Shown piece by piece: positions 1 to 9,247 of a DNA stretch of 64,000 bases. Origin of the DNA: JAWXUK01 sp044432725 (GTDB lineage Bacteria > Bacillota > Clostridia > Oscillospirales > Oscillospiraceae); NCBI GenBank assembly GCA_044432725.1, contig JAWXUL010000010.1, positions 32,937 to 96,936 on the forward strand. The letters are read 5' to 3'. Under the pieces are notes generated by a model. That model searched no databases, was not told the DNA's origin, and saw only the letters and a program-made list of their open reading frames with translations. Both the position numbers and the translations under genes were made by a program. Position 1 is the first letter of the stretch; each line of letters begins with the position of its first letter.

Positions 1-320
1 AGTTTCTAACAGAAGGTAGAAAATTCGGCATTTCAGGATGGTATGCCACACAGTTTATGAAACCCCAGTTGTCAGATGATGAAATTCAGCGCTTGCAACA
101 AGCTGGACAAAAATTATACTTCTGTCCTCCTGATGATGGTGTGATGACTGTAGCGAAAAATATTGATATTGCCTCCCAAGGCAGCAAAGATTGGGCAGAA
201 CGGCTTAAAAAGTTAAAAAAAGGCGAGTGTGTTACTTGTGGAAATATGTTACATCAAGAAAGTCTTGATAAATATCCACCTCGGGTCATTCAAGTCACCA
301 GTTTGGAGGATAGGACATGA
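1..320 (+). CDS. HerA/DptH-like ATPase, C-terminal end only (partial at left edge)
   Basis: The reading frame is open from base 3 to the stop at 318-320, so this is the last ~105 residues of a protein that starts outside the window. It begins with a stretch reading LTEGRKFGISGWYATQF, the pattern found in HerA/DUF87-type DNA-translocating ATPases just after Walker B (an acidic residue and then a RKFG..x..ATQ sensor-like motif). It ends with a GECV-containing strand. The closest remembered family is DptH, the ATPase of phosphorothioation-dependent restriction (Dnd/Dpt) systems, but a generic HerA-type defence ATPase is equally possible. The stop overlaps the next start (ATGA), so the two genes are translationally coupled. 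An internal ATG at 57 has no ribosome site and is not a start. Confidence 0.5.
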   Translation, partial: FLTEGRKFGISGWYATQFMKPQLSDDEIQRLQQAGQKLYFCPPDDGVMTVAKNIDIASQGSKDWAERLKKLKKGECVTCGNMLHQESLDKYPPRVIQVTSLEDRT

Positions 321-1138
321 TAACCCGCAGTCAACTTGCATTTCACCAAACATTCCAGCCAGAATTTCAGTGCATTGCCAAACTGTTGGCTTTGGGAGAA
401 TATACAGGGACTAAGGAAGAAATCAGTGAAATTACGGGTATTCCCACGGGAAAACAAAAGGGCAAGGTGGAACCCAACATCCGTTATGCTGTGTTTATGG
501 GACTGCTCCACCACAGTCTGACCCAAGGGGTGCATGCTCTGTCGCCCACCCCTTTGGGGCAGGAAGTTCTAGCACAAGACTCCTATCTCCAAGAAGATCT
601 TACACGTTGGTTATGCCACGCCAATGTCACAAGCCCTGTATCTGGTGCGCCACAATGGAAATTTTTAGTCCATCAAGCCCACAATGGCTTCCACGAAACA
701 CAATCTAATGACTTTTTTATCGAAAAAGGTCAGGAGCTCTTTCCTCTCGCCTTAGGTTTTTCAGAAATTTTTGGTGTCACACGTCGTTGCTATCAAGATG
801 GTTGTTTTGCGCCTCTGGGCTTTTTGGACTGGGAGGAACACCTAAGCTATCTCCCCCAAAACAATCAATATGACCTGTTGTATCTCTATGGTTACACCCT
901 GTTGACCCAGTGGGAACTGTTATTTCCAGATCAAAGAGAAATCACGCTGCCTCTGTTCCAACAGGACATTGGACTTGCCCGTACCTTTGGACTTTCTGAA
1001 GAAATAGAGAGCCAAGTATTAGATGATTTGGCAGGGGAGGGCATTCTTTCCGTAAATCGACAACTTCATCCCCCAACATTGATTGCTACCAGCCAGTCTA
1101 TGGCATTACTCCCAAAACTCTATTCCAGACTTTTATAG
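317..1138 (+). CDS. DUF4007-like protein of a defence/DNA-modification operon
   Basis: The product has 273 residues. The start at 317 overlaps the previous stop by 4 nt (ATGA) and has a GGAGG at 305-309. The N-terminus (LAFHQTFQPEF, then a winged-helix-like TGTKEEISEITGIPTGK stretch and an IRYAVFMGLL strand) resembles proteins annotated DUF4007, which in other bacteria occur beside DndB/PAPS-reductase-like and ATPase genes of phosphorothioation-type systems. No catalytic motif is visible. The N-terminal third looks like a DNA-binding helix-turn-helix unit, so a specificity or regulatory role is possible (inference). The neighbours are a HerA-type ATPase and a giant P-loop protein, which supports a multi-gene defence locus. 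The family call is from memory of the pattern. Confidence 0.5.
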   Translation: MITRSQLAFHQTFQPEFQCIAKLLALGEYTGTKEEISEITGIPTGKQKGKVEPNIRYAVFMGLLHHSLTQGVHALSPTPLGQEVLAQDSYLQEDLTRWLCHANVTSPVSGAPQWKFLVHQAHNGFHETQSNDFFIEKGQELFPLALGFSEIFGVTRRCYQDGCFAPLGFLDWEEHLSYLPQNNQYDLLYLYGYTLLTQWELLFPDQREITLPLFQQDIGLARTFGLSEEIESQVLDDLAGEGILSVNRQLHPPTLIATSQSMALLPKLYSRLL

Positions 1139-1185
1139 TCCAACTGTTCCCTCGTTTCCTACACAAAATTTTCGGAGGTGCCACC

Positions 1186-4100
1186 ATGAAACTTTCTGAT
1201 TTTTTATCCTTTGACCAACAGCATTATTTCCACGGTGCTGTTCAGGCAGATTGGTTTTACGATCTCAGCAAAAGAGCTGATATTGCCACGAGTTATGTAT
1301 TCCACGGACGAAAATACTATGGAGTGACCAAAAAAGATGTGGCAACAGCCAACCATAGATTATTGGATACTGCCTCTTTTGTGGCGAACCTGACAGAGAA
1401 GCTGGCATCCTCTGCTCCCTCCAACTATTTTCTTATGACTATTGCTGGATATGGGACAGGAAAATCCCATTTAGCGGTCAGTTTGGCATCTCTTTTTTCT
1501 GGTGCCTCTCCGCTACAAGATGAAATTCTTCATAATTTAAGCTATGCAGATGCAGAAATCGCTCATTCTGTCACCAGTTCCCTAAAAAAGAAAAACTTTG
1601 TCATTGTGTTAAATGGTATGAACAATTTTAATTTAGATGCACAAATTTTTCTGCAAACCAAGGTGGTGTTGGAGGAACATGGCATGGACCCTGCCATGCT
1701 ACAATCTTTAACAAAATCTTATCAAATTGCACGACATTTTGTAGAAAGAAACTTCCATCGAGAGAAAGATGAGTTTGAACAGGCAGCACAAGCACAGGGA
1801 ATCCCACAAAAGGGAGAAGCCTTGAAAGAATTGCTCCTCTCTGGCTTAGAGGGGGACAGTAAACTCCTTTCTGTTATCAATCAAGTCTATGCAGAACAAA
1901 ATGGCGATACGATCCAGTGGGACCGAGGTCTTTGTGGTGCAGATATATTAGCATTCCTAGAAGCAAACTTATGTGGTGAAGGAAAAGCTTTTCACAAAGT
2001 ACTCCTTCTCTTTGACGAATTTGGACGCTACATCGAATATGTCGCCAGTCATTCAGCAATCGCTGGGGAAGCTGCGTTGCAACAACTGTTCGAGACCATT
2101 CAAAGTGCCCAAGGTAATATCCTTTTTGTGGGTTTTATTCAAAATGAATTGACCACTTATCTTTCTCGCATGGAAAAAACCTCCAATATTGTGCGATATG
2201 TGGGGCGATATCAGGCAAGCGAAAACCTCTATCTCTCTTCTAATTTTGAGACGATTCTGGCAAGTCGCATTCAAAAATTCAATCCTGATGATTTTGAGCA
2301 GATGATGTCTGGACAAATCAGTCGATCTCATCATTTTTTCTCTAAACTCCACCAACATCTGCTACGCTGGACACAAAATAGTCCACAAAAAGGGGTTTGG
2401 ACAGAGGAATCCCTTTTCTCTTCTGTGATTTTAAAAGGATGTTATCCCCTTCATCCGATTACAGTTTGGTTACTGTCTAATCTGCACCAGTGGTTGCAAC
2501 AACGCTCTGCCCTTACCTTTGCTGCTGAAATTTTGTCAAAGGCTCAGGACTTGAACGTGAGTGAGAATCACCTTCCCTTTATTCTTCCCATAGAAATAGT
2601 GGATTCAGGCATTTATCACGAACTTCTGAGTGCCGAAGAAAAAGGCTTGATTTCAAGCCAATTTTGTATGTTATATCGAGATATTTTAGTGAAATTGGGG
2701 AACAAATTAAGTCCTGCAGAACTTTCTGTGCTGAAAGGTATCTTGATTCTCAACATAAGTGGATTTTCTTTCCGTGAAAAAGAGGACGCTCATTTTGCTC
2801 TGAGTCAATGCGTCTATTTGTCTAAAGAGGATTTGGAGGAAGCACTGAAAACCTTGGAGCGTTCCCATGGTGTGATTGCTTATGATGACAATGCCAACAC
2901 CTATGACCTCCTCGCTGAAGCGAGTGGTTTCAACGAGTTCAAACGGATTTGTACACGGTACTACGACTCCTCTGGAAACTCAATCGCCCAATGTGACGAA
3001 GCTTTGTTGACGGAATTGGGCTTGACTCGCACAGTAGAAACCTCCTTCGCACAACAACATCATGTCAGCTCTATGGAATGGTGCTTTGGACAAAGGTTGA
3101 TGGACTCCTATGCCATCACTGAATCTTTCTTAGATAGTTTACTGCGTCAGTTGTCGGGGACACGCAATGGGGAGACACCTCGTGGTCAGGTGTTATTTGC
3201 TTATTGTGCAAGTAATGAAGGGGGAGAAGTTGCTCGCTTATCCAATCTCTACCAAAGTTTCAATCTTCAAGATCACCCAGTGCTGATTCTCTTTTTAAAC
3301 GATGAAGAAGGGGATATTTTGGCTACACTCAACACTAAAATTGCCATTCAAAAGTTTTCTGCCAGTGAACTGGCTCGCTTTCAACAGCATGCCACAGCAC
3401 AAATTAAGAAGCAAAATTCCAACATCCACCATTATTTTCGTAAGCTCACAACCCAACGATATTATGTTGGAAAAGATGGTTTAGAACATCGCCCTCAACG
3501 TCTGAATGCTTTGTGTTTGGAAACTTTTTCCAGACTGTATCCCAGCATCGTCCCCTTCATGTTTGATGGATTTGAGAAGAAAAATGCCTCTCAAGCAAAA
3601 AAATATCTCTATACTATTTGCTCTAAACTTCTAGATCACAGCCTCACCAATATGCAAAGTTATCAAGGTTTGACCCAAGAGGAAAAAAATCGGGTGAAAG
3701 CAGTCCTTTCAGCAGGGGCACCCACGGCTTGGAAGGTGTTCGATGCCCATTGTCAACTCACTCCACCAGCTTGTCCTGTGCTGTCTGATATGGTAACCTT
3801 ATTAGACCAATCCATCACTTTAGAACAATCAAAACCAGCTCAGAAAATTTTTGCCCCTCTGATGGAGAGTCCTTATGGTATGAACGAATTTTCCTTGGTT
3901 CTTTTTATGGCATATTACATCGAATTCAAAGGAAAAGAATTGCTTTTGTCGTACAAAGGAGAAACATTGCCACCAGCACAACTTTCTAAGCATATTTTCA
4001 AACAAGGGAAGCTTGTGAAAACAGAGCTGATGAAGATAGGATTTCAGAAAAATCCATGGGCAAAGGTGGATGTTGTGGCCAAAAAATCCCGTGAAATTCT

Positions 4101-5400
4101 GTCAAATACGGAAATTGAACAGTGTCAAGGATTTCGCACACAGCTTCAAGAATTGGTGGCAATACATGGCACCAATACAGAAAACCAACTGTTTCATGTG
4201 GAAGCAAAATCACATTTGGAAGACGGTATTCGCCTTTATTCTGCCATGTACGATGGACTTAAAAAAGTAGAATTAGTACTTACATCCTCCAAAAATGCGT
4301 TCCAACCACTGCCATTGGTGGGGGTGTTTGCACTTTTATCACCCAAAATGGGACTAATCGAAAAAAGTTCCACCTATCAGCACTCTGCTGTTTATGAGAA
4401 GAAACGGTCGGACTTATATGAAGTGGCTGACGGCATACTAAAGGAAAAATACCCTGTATTCTTAGAGAAATCCACCTGTAAAATCACCCAACTCACGCAG
4501 TATTCGGCGAGTTTTAAAAAATTAGCCAAAGGACTTCGTGGGGCAGGTTATGAAGATTTTGCCCTTGCAACGGAAGTTCGTTTCGCCCAAATAGAGAAAG
4601 AAGTGCAATGTCGACAGCAATATGAGTCCTCTTTCGTGGAATTAGAGCGAGATTTGTCTATGTATCAAGATCCAGAACAATATCAAGGAGGACAGTGTAA
4701 AGAGGCTTTGGTAAAATTCAATTACTGGACAGAATTTTTTAACGCTGCCACAGACTTACCTTCAGAAGAAAAACTTGCATTGCAGCAAAAAATAGAAAAA
4801 GCAACAATTCTTCTGGAAAAACGTCTTCAATCCTTGGAAAAAACACTGGAAAACGCCTTAATCTTACTAGAAGAATCCAATAACTTCACAAACTTTCTGT
4901 TTGCTCAAAAAGCATTGGAGCAGTTGGATGTCTGTCATGGGAATCCAGAACTGCAAGAAAAAGTAAAACTGTGCCTTAATCAGGCAGCTGCCATGGAAAA
5001 ACGCTTGCAAGTGCTCCCAAATCAAATTGACTCACTGGAAGAATTTATGGCAGTTGAGTTACCAGATACTCTGGGACAATTTGAAAAACTTTTTTACACT
5101 GTTTGTCAGGAAAAACGAAGTCAACTTCAGAAAGAGGAAGAAGCTTGGTTGAATCAGTATCAGATTACAAAACCAAAGGAACTGAAGTTGTTGGATGCCA
5201 CTACTTGTACAACTTGGATGAAACAAGCGGGGGATCTGCCCGATTGCCTGAGCAAAGAGGCTATTTCAAGTTATGAAAGCGCCAAAATTTTAGTAGAAGA
5301 ACGTCTTCACCAACAACGAGTAGATGGTGTGGTCGCCATGTTCCAACACCTTTCGCCAGAGGAGCAAAAGGAATGTCTGGCAAGATTACAACAACAATAA
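1186..5400 (+). CDS. Large P-loop ATPase (1404 aa), probable anti-phage defence component
   Basis: The product has 1404 residues; an GGAGG lies 9 nt before the ATG. Walker A is GYGTGKSH at residues 88-95 and Walker B is LLLFDEFG with D277-E278. The ATPase half is followed by a long region without recognised motifs and a C-terminal part (about residues 1130-1390) rich in heptad-like Glu/Lys/Leu helices, probably coiled coil. Size and layout recall BrxC/PglY- or DUF499-type ATPases of BREX-like and Dnd-linked systems, but I cannot assign it to one of them. It follows the DUF4007-like gene by 47 nt, in the same direction, and a strong terminator follows at 5404, so it is the last gene of the operon. 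Partner genes (nuclease, methylase or sulphur-transfer enzymes) would lie left of the window. Confidence 0.55.
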   Translation: MKLSDFLSFDQQHYFHGAVQADWFYDLSKRADIATSYVFHGRKYYGVTKKDVATANHRLLDTASFVANLTEKLASSAPSNYFLMTIAGYGTGKSHLAVSLASLFSGASPLQDEILHNLSYADAEIAHSVTSSLKKKNFVIVLNGMNNFNLDAQIFLQTKVVLEEHGMDPAMLQSLTKSYQIARHFVERNFHREKDEFEQAAQAQGIPQKGEALKELLLSGLEGDSKLLSVINQVYAEQNGDTIQWDRGLCGADILAFLEANLCGEGKAFHKVLLLFDEFGRYIEYVASHSAIAGEAALQQLFETIQSAQGNILFVGFIQNELTTYLSRMEKTSNIVRYVGRYQASENLYLSSNFETILASRIQKFNPDDFEQMMSGQISRSHHFFSKLHQHLLRWTQNSPQKGVWTEESLFSSVILKGCYPLHPITVWLLSNLHQWLQQRSALTFAAEILSKAQDLNVSENHLPFILPIEIVDSGIYHELLSAEEKGLISSQFCMLYRDILVKLGNKLSPAELSVLKGILILNISGFSFREKEDAHFALSQCVYLSKEDLEEALKTLERSHGVIAYDDNANTYDLLAEASGFNEFKRICTRYYDSSGNSIAQCDEALLTELGLTRTVETSFAQQHHVSSMEWCFGQRLMDSYAITESFLDSLLRQLSGTRNGETPRGQVLFAYCASNEGGEVARLSNLYQSFNLQDHPVLILFLNDEEGDILATLNTKIAIQKFSASELARFQQHATAQIKKQNSNIHHYFRKLTTQRYYVGKDGLEHRPQRLNALCLETFSRLYPSIVPFMFDGFEKKNASQAKKYLYTICSKLLDHSLTNMQSYQGLTQEEKNRVKAVLSAGAPTAWKVFDAHCQLTPPACPVLSDMVTLLDQSITLEQSKPAQKIFAPLMESPYGMNEFSLVLFMAYYIEFKGKELLLSYKGETLPPAQLSKHIFKQGKLVKTELMKIGFQKNPWAKVDVVAKKSREILSNTEIEQCQGFRTQLQELVAIHGTNTENQLFHVEAKSHLEDGIRLYSAMYDGLKKVELVLTSSKNAFQPLPLVGVFALLSPKMGLIEKSSTYQHSAVYEKKRSDLYEVADGILKEKYPVFLEKSTCKITQLTQYSASFKKLAKGLRGAGYEDFALATEVRFAQIEKEVQCRQQYESSFVELERDLSMYQDPEQYQGGQCKEALVKFNYWTEFFNAATDLPSEEKLALQQKIEKATILLEKRLQSLEKTLENALILLEESNNFTNFLFAQKALEQLDVCHGNPELQEKVKLCLNQAAAMEKRLQVLPNQIDSLEEFMAVELPDTLGQFEKLFYTVCQEKRSQLQKEEEAWLNQYQITKPKELKLLDATTCTTWMKQAGDLPDCLSKEAISSYESAKILVEERLHQQRVDGVVAMFQHLSPEEQKECLARLQQQ

Positions 5401-5403
5401 ATC

Positions 5404-5442
5404 AAAGCACCAACTTCTTTATAGATAAGTTGGTGCTTTTTT
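5404..5442 (+). terminator. Intrinsic terminator after the 1404-aa ATPase gene
   Basis: A perfect 13-bp stem (AAAGCACCAACTT and its complement, arms 5404-5416 and 5427-5439) with a 10-nt loop runs into six T residues. It closes the left-edge operon. Confidence 0.9.
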
Positions 5443-5552
5443 GAAGTATTTTTTCTTTGGGCAATTCCTGCACTATGATGAAGTTTTTTGAATTGTATTC
5501 TTATATAAAATGTTAGGGGGATGGAAAAGTTTTTGGGGGAGAGTTGTTTTAT

Positions 5553-5581
5553 TTGACTTCCAATCTGTTCTGTAGTATAAT
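5553..5581 (+). promoter_or_regulatory. Sigma-A promoter of the DUF1349 gene
   Basis: TTGACT (5553-5558), a 17-bp spacer and TATAAT (5576-5581). The AAGGAGG at 5595-5601 follows closely, giving a very short leader. Confidence 0.75.
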
Positions 5582-5607
5582 AGAATCAAATTTTAAGGAG
5601 GTTGACT

Positions 5608-6210
5608 ATGATTTTTGATGTTACTAAGCTAAAATGGACAAGAGAACCGAAAGATTATACTGTTTCACAAGAGAAAATCAGTATTACCACCAAGCCACAC
5701 ACAGATTTGTGGCAAAATACCTATTATCACTTTCAAAATGATAATGCACCTGTTTTACAAATGGAAACAGAGGAAAAATTCTTCTCCTTTACAGTGAAAA
5801 CCAGTTTTGACAGCAATCACAGATTTGACCAATGTGGTGTTGTGATGTATTTGAACAGCGAAAACTGGATAAAAGCTTCGGTTGAATATGAAAACGAAGA
5901 ATTTCAACACTTGGGAAGTGTTGTGACAAACCATGGGTTTTCCGACTGGGCTACCACAGAAATTCCAGCCAACATGAAGGAAATATGGTATCGTTTCAGT
6001 CGCAGGGAAAACGATTTTCGCATAGAACATTCTTTGGACGGAAAAATCTTTCAACAAATGAGAATTTGCCACATCTACGAAGCCAAGGACAAAATTTCAT
6101 TCGGAATTTATGCTTGTAGTCCAGAGGATTCTTCCTTTGTCGCAACTTTTACAGACTTTAGCTTAGGTGAGTGCCAGTGGCTGGCACACGAGGGGCAACA
6201 ACCTGATTAA
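5608..6210 (+). CDS. DUF1349 family protein
   Basis: About 200 residues. I start at the ATG at 5608 because AAGGAGG (5595-5601) sits 6 nt upstream; a TTG at 5602 in the same frame touches the ribosome site and is unlikely. The sequence has the beta-sandwich pattern of DUF1349/YesU-like proteins: repeated aromatic strands such as FDQCGVVMY, ENWIKASVEYE and YRFSRRENDFRIEHSLDGK. This concanavalin-like fold is found in proteins of carbohydrate metabolism, but no catalytic residues can be assigned and no signal peptide is present. It is a single-gene unit with its own promoter. Confidence 0.7.
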   Translation: MIFDVTKLKWTREPKDYTVSQEKISITTKPHTDLWQNTYYHFQNDNAPVLQMETEEKFFSFTVKTSFDSNHRFDQCGVVMYLNSENWIKASVEYENEEFQHLGSVVTNHGFSDWATTEIPANMKEIWYRFSRRENDFRIEHSLDGKIFQQMRICHIYEAKDKISFGIYACSPEDSSFVATFTDFSLGECQWLAHEGQQPD

Positions 6211-6498
6211 CAAAAATATAGCTGGGTCGTTTTCTTGTCTTCCCAAGGGAAGGCATTAGAACCCTTGTCTGCTTGCATGATACTGTAACCATGGGGGAGA
6301 AAGCATTGGTTAGAGGATATGTTAGAAATAGAGTTAGAGTTGCAGAAGTAAAAAGAAGCAGTGTCAATTTCATATTTTCATCATATCCTATTGAAAAAAA
6401 CATTTATAGCGAAAGAGTAAGGGGATATGGCAACAGCAGTGGGCAATTCTTCTTTACCAAAGAAAAACTAGAGAAAACTTAGACATTTAACTCAGACG
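6211..6498. other. Gene-poor stretch after the DUF1349 gene
   Basis: No gene here has a credible ribosome site. A plus-strand frame (6273-6482) ends just before the terminator at 6499, but its ATGs have no Shine-Dalgarno sequence and the product has no recognisable pattern. A small GC hairpin (CTTCCC AA GGGAAG) lies near 6238. The stretch may be a 3' untranslated region or decayed sequence. Confidence 0.4.
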
Positions 6499-6530
6499 CT
6501 ACCGTAGATTTAGTCCACGGTAGTTTTTTT
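6499..6530 (+). terminator. Intrinsic terminator
   Basis: CTACCGT (6499-6505) pairs with ACGGTAG (6517-6523), followed by seven T residues. It probably ends transcription coming from the DUF1349 promoter. Confidence 0.75.
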
Positions 6531-6551
6531 ACGGTCAAAGGAGAAATAACA

Positions 6552-6686
6552 ATGGCAACAACTCCATTTATCCCCATGGACATCCACTGCATATTAATAA
6601 AAGGAACCATAGCATATAACCGTCAACCAACTGGGGAAGCAGATATAAACCTAAACCAACCAAAAGGAACGCAACTTTTACTGTGA
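6552..6686 (+). CDS. Possible 44-aa orphan small protein
   Basis: ATG at 6552 is preceded by AAAGGAGA (6538-6545), 6 nt away, and the frame stays open for 44 codons to TGA at 6684-6686. The product begins MATTPFIPMD and has no pattern I recognise. It follows a terminator directly and no clear promoter is visible between the two, so it could also be a decayed gene start. The only support is the ribosome site. Confidence 0.25.
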   Translation: MATTPFIPMDIHCILIKGTIAYNRQPTGEADINLNQPKGTQLLL

Positions 6687-6826
6687 CCATTAAGAAGTCT
6701 CCATTGGGATAATATTTTTTCTGAAAAGACCATGATTTTGATTCACAGATTTTGTTCCGTCAATTTGTAAGAAAGAAAGCGTAAAAAAATATCAAATTTA
6801 TGACTTCTCACAAAGAATTACAGGAG

Positions 6827-6882
6827 TGAATAAATATTCATAAATCTATTGATTATTCCATAAAATGATGTATAATATACAT
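6827..6882 (+). promoter_or_regulatory. argC promoter with ARG-box-like operators
   Basis: TTGATT (6849-6854), a 16-bp spacer and TATAAT (6871-6876). Upstream, TGAATAAATATTCA (6827-6840) has perfect TGAAT/ATTCA arms like ArgR/AhrC ARG boxes. A second palindrome, ATGTATAATATACAT (6868-6882), covers the -10 element. Two such sites around the promoter of an arginine operon suggest repression by an ArgR-type regulator. Confidence 0.65.
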
Positions 6883-7007
6883 TATCTACAAGGGAACATA
6901 GACCCTAGTGAAAAGCAAAATTCATAGGATAAAATAGGGCTTTCCTAGAATATTGTTAATTTTTTTGACAGAACCTTCCAGTACCACTTCATGATTAGGA
7001 GAAAAAT

Positions 7008-7952
7008 ATGAAATACAACATTTTTATAGATGGTAGCCAAGGCACCACAGGCTTAAAAATACAAGAAAGATTTGAGGGGCGAGAAGATGTCAATCTTCTG
7101 ACCCTAGCAGAATCTGAAAGAAAAGATCCCGCTTCTCGGAAAGAAATGCTCAATCAAGCAGATTTTGTGTTTCTTTGCCTTCCAGACCAAGCAGCGAGAG
7201 AGGCTGTGGCGATGGTAGAGAATCCTTCGGTGAAAATCATTGATGCTTCCACAGCCCATCGCACCTTGGACGATTGGGCTTATGGATTTCCAGAACTTTC
7301 TCCCAAACATTTGGAGAAAATCCAAAATTCTCATCGTGTTGCTGTACCAGGCTGTTATGCCAGTGGCTTTTTATCCTTGGTTTATCCCGTGGTTTCTCAG
7401 AAAATTCTGCCAGCTGATTTCCCTTTGACTACTTTTGGCATCAGTGGTTACAGTGGGGGAGGGAAAGAGGCAATAAAAATGTATGAAATGGACCAGAGGA
7501 AAAAAGAATTGTCTTCTCCTAGAATGTATGCTCTGGCTCTTGGCCATAAGCATTTAGCAGAAATGCAAAAAATCGGAGGACTTAGCCAGAAACCTCTCTT
7601 CACCCCCATCATTGATGATTATTACGCCGGTATGTTGGTGAATATCCCCTTGCCTTATGGTTCTACAGGAAAAACAGCAGAGGAAATCCAAGGCTTTTTC
7701 CAAGAGTATTACCAAAACCAAGAAATGATTCGTGTGATGCCTTTCTTGGGAGAAGGAGTGCTAGAAGATGGTACTTTACCTGCCAATGCACTGGAAAATC
7801 AAGATGGTTTAGAGATTTTCGTCTGTGGTAATCAGGAGCAAACCCTTCTCACAGCCAGATTGGATAATTTGGGGAAAGGTGCTTCTGCAGCAGCGATTCA
7901 ATGTATGAATTTGATGATGGGTGTGGACCCAAAGCGAGGACTTAGTTGGTGA
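7008..7952 (+). CDS. argC: N-acetyl-gamma-glutamyl-phosphate reductase (type 2)
   Basis: The product has 314 residues, the length of the short (type 2) ArgC family. It reduces N-acetylglutamyl-5-phosphate to the semialdehyde with NADPH, the third step of arginine synthesis, in the cytoplasm. The Rossmann start reads IFIDGSQGTTGLK (residues 5-17); the catalytic cysteine is C116 in VAVPGCYASG; FGISGYSGGGK follows. The ATG has a TAGGAG upstream. This is the first gene of argC-argJ-argB-argD, with 35 nt to argJ, behind an ARG-box-like promoter. The leader of about 125 nt has a short CCCTA/TAGGG pairing but no clear attenuator. Confidence 0.93.
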   Translation: MKYNIFIDGSQGTTGLKIQERFEGREDVNLLTLAESERKDPASRKEMLNQADFVFLCLPDQAAREAVAMVENPSVKIIDASTAHRTLDDWAYGFPELSPKHLEKIQNSHRVAVPGCYASGFLSLVYPVVSQKILPADFPLTTFGISGYSGGGKEAIKMYEMDQRKKELSSPRMYALALGHKHLAEMQKIGGLSQKPLFTPIIDDYYAGMLVNIPLPYGSTGKTAEEIQGFFQEYYQNQEMIRVMPFLGEGVLEDGTLPANALENQDGLEIFVCGNQEQTLLTARLDNLGKGASAAAIQCMNLMMGVDPKRGLSW

Positions 7953-7987
7953 TAAATATTCCATCTATGATATAAAGGAGAAAAAGT

Positions 7988-9211
7988 ATGAAATTTCAAG
8001 AAGTAACAAGCGGAGTGTGTGCTGCCAAAGGTTTTTTAGCATCAGGAGTCCATTGTGGTTTGCGTAAAAGCAAACAAAGACCAGATCTTGCCTTGATTTA
8101 CAGCGAAACCATGTGTAATGCTGCCTCTGTGTATACCCAAAACAAGGTGAAAGGTGCCCCTATTTTTGTCACAAAAAAGAATTTGGAAAATGGGAAAGCC
8201 CAAGCAATTATCGTCAACAGTGGAAATGCCAATACCTGTAATCTGGACGGCGAAGAAAAAGCAGAGAAAATGTGCCAGTTGATTGGGGCACAAATGGAGC
8301 TCAGCCCAGAAGATGTGATTGTGGCGTCCACTGGTATCATTGGAGAAATCTTGCCTATTCATCTCATTGCAGACCATGTGGGAGAGTTGAAAAAACAGCT
8401 TTCTTGTGATGGAAATCCAAACGCAGCCAATGCCATTCTCACCACTGATTTGGTGGAAAAAGTTTATGGTGTTTCTTTTGAATTAAATGGTAAAACCTGT
8501 ACCTTAGGAGGGATTGCAAAGGGCAGTGGGATGATTCACCCCAACATGGCAACCATGCTTTGCTTCCTGACCACAGATGTCTCTATTTCCACGGCAATGC
8601 TTCAAAAAGCCCTGTCTCATGTGGTGGATGATACATTTAATATGATTTCTGTGGATGGCGACACCTCTACCAACGATATGGTCAGTGTCCTTGCCTCTGG
8701 ACTGGCAGAGAATGAGGAAATTGTCAGTGAATCTTCACCAGAATATAAAGTTTTTGAAGAAGCACTCTTTGAAGTGATGAAAGTTTTGTCCAAAAAAATC
8801 GCCCAAGATGGAGAAGGTGCCACCAAATTGTTGGAAGTCCAAGTACACAAGGCAAAGGACATCACCCAAGCAAAGGCAGTGGCGAAATCTGTGGTGACTT
8901 CCAGCTTGTTTAAAAGTGCTATTTTTGGGAAAGACCCTAACTGGGGACGTATCTTGTGTGCCGTGGGCTATACAGAAGGGGATTTTGACATCAATCAGGT
9001 GGCTGTTTCCTTGCAATCAGTGGTGGGTCAGGTGCAAGTCTGTGAAAAGGGACGTGGACTTTCCTTCGATGGACAAAAAGCCTCTGCTGTTTTGGGGGCA
9101 GATGTGGTGGAAATTGTCATCACCATGAATACAGGAACTGAAACAGCCACAGCTTGGGGCTGTGACTTGACTTATGACTATGTGAAAATAAATGCGGATT
9201 ACCACACATGA
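7988..9211 (+). CDS. argJ: Bifunctional ornithine acetyltransferase / N-acetylglutamate synthase
   Basis: The product has 407 residues, full length for ArgJ. It moves the acetyl group from N-acetylornithine to glutamate, so acetyl is recycled, and may also use acetyl-CoA (the bifunctional forms are common in Firmicutes). The self-cleavage site, which makes the alpha and beta chains, is visible as KGSGMIHPNMATML with the nucleophile T189. IVNSGNANTC near the N-terminus and FGKDPNWGRI near the C-terminus are family motifs. AAAGGAG lies before the ATG. It is the second gene of the arginine operon; its presence explains why no argE is needed here. Confidence 0.94.
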   Translation: MKFQEVTSGVCAAKGFLASGVHCGLRKSKQRPDLALIYSETMCNAASVYTQNKVKGAPIFVTKKNLENGKAQAIIVNSGNANTCNLDGEEKAEKMCQLIGAQMELSPEDVIVASTGIIGEILPIHLIADHVGELKKQLSCDGNPNAANAILTTDLVEKVYGVSFELNGKTCTLGGIAKGSGMIHPNMATMLCFLTTDVSISTAMLQKALSHVVDDTFNMISVDGDTSTNDMVSVLASGLAENEEIVSESSPEYKVFEEALFEVMKVLSKKIAQDGEGATKLLEVQVHKAKDITQAKAVAKSVVTSSLFKSAIFGKDPNWGRILCAVGYTEGDFDINQVAVSLQSVVGQVQVCEKGRGLSFDGQKASAVLGADVVEIVITMNTGTETATAWGCDLTYDYVKINADYHT

Positions 9212-9247
9212 ACTTCTGAAATGAAGCCAGTTTGGAGGAAAAAAAGA

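Noticed and set aside
6273..6482. Plus-strand ORF of 69 codons
   Set aside because: No ribosome site at any of its ATGs, no recognisable pattern, and it lies just before a terminator.
9221..9247. Upstream ATG for argB
   Set aside because: It has no ribosome site, while GGAGG precedes the ATG at 9248.
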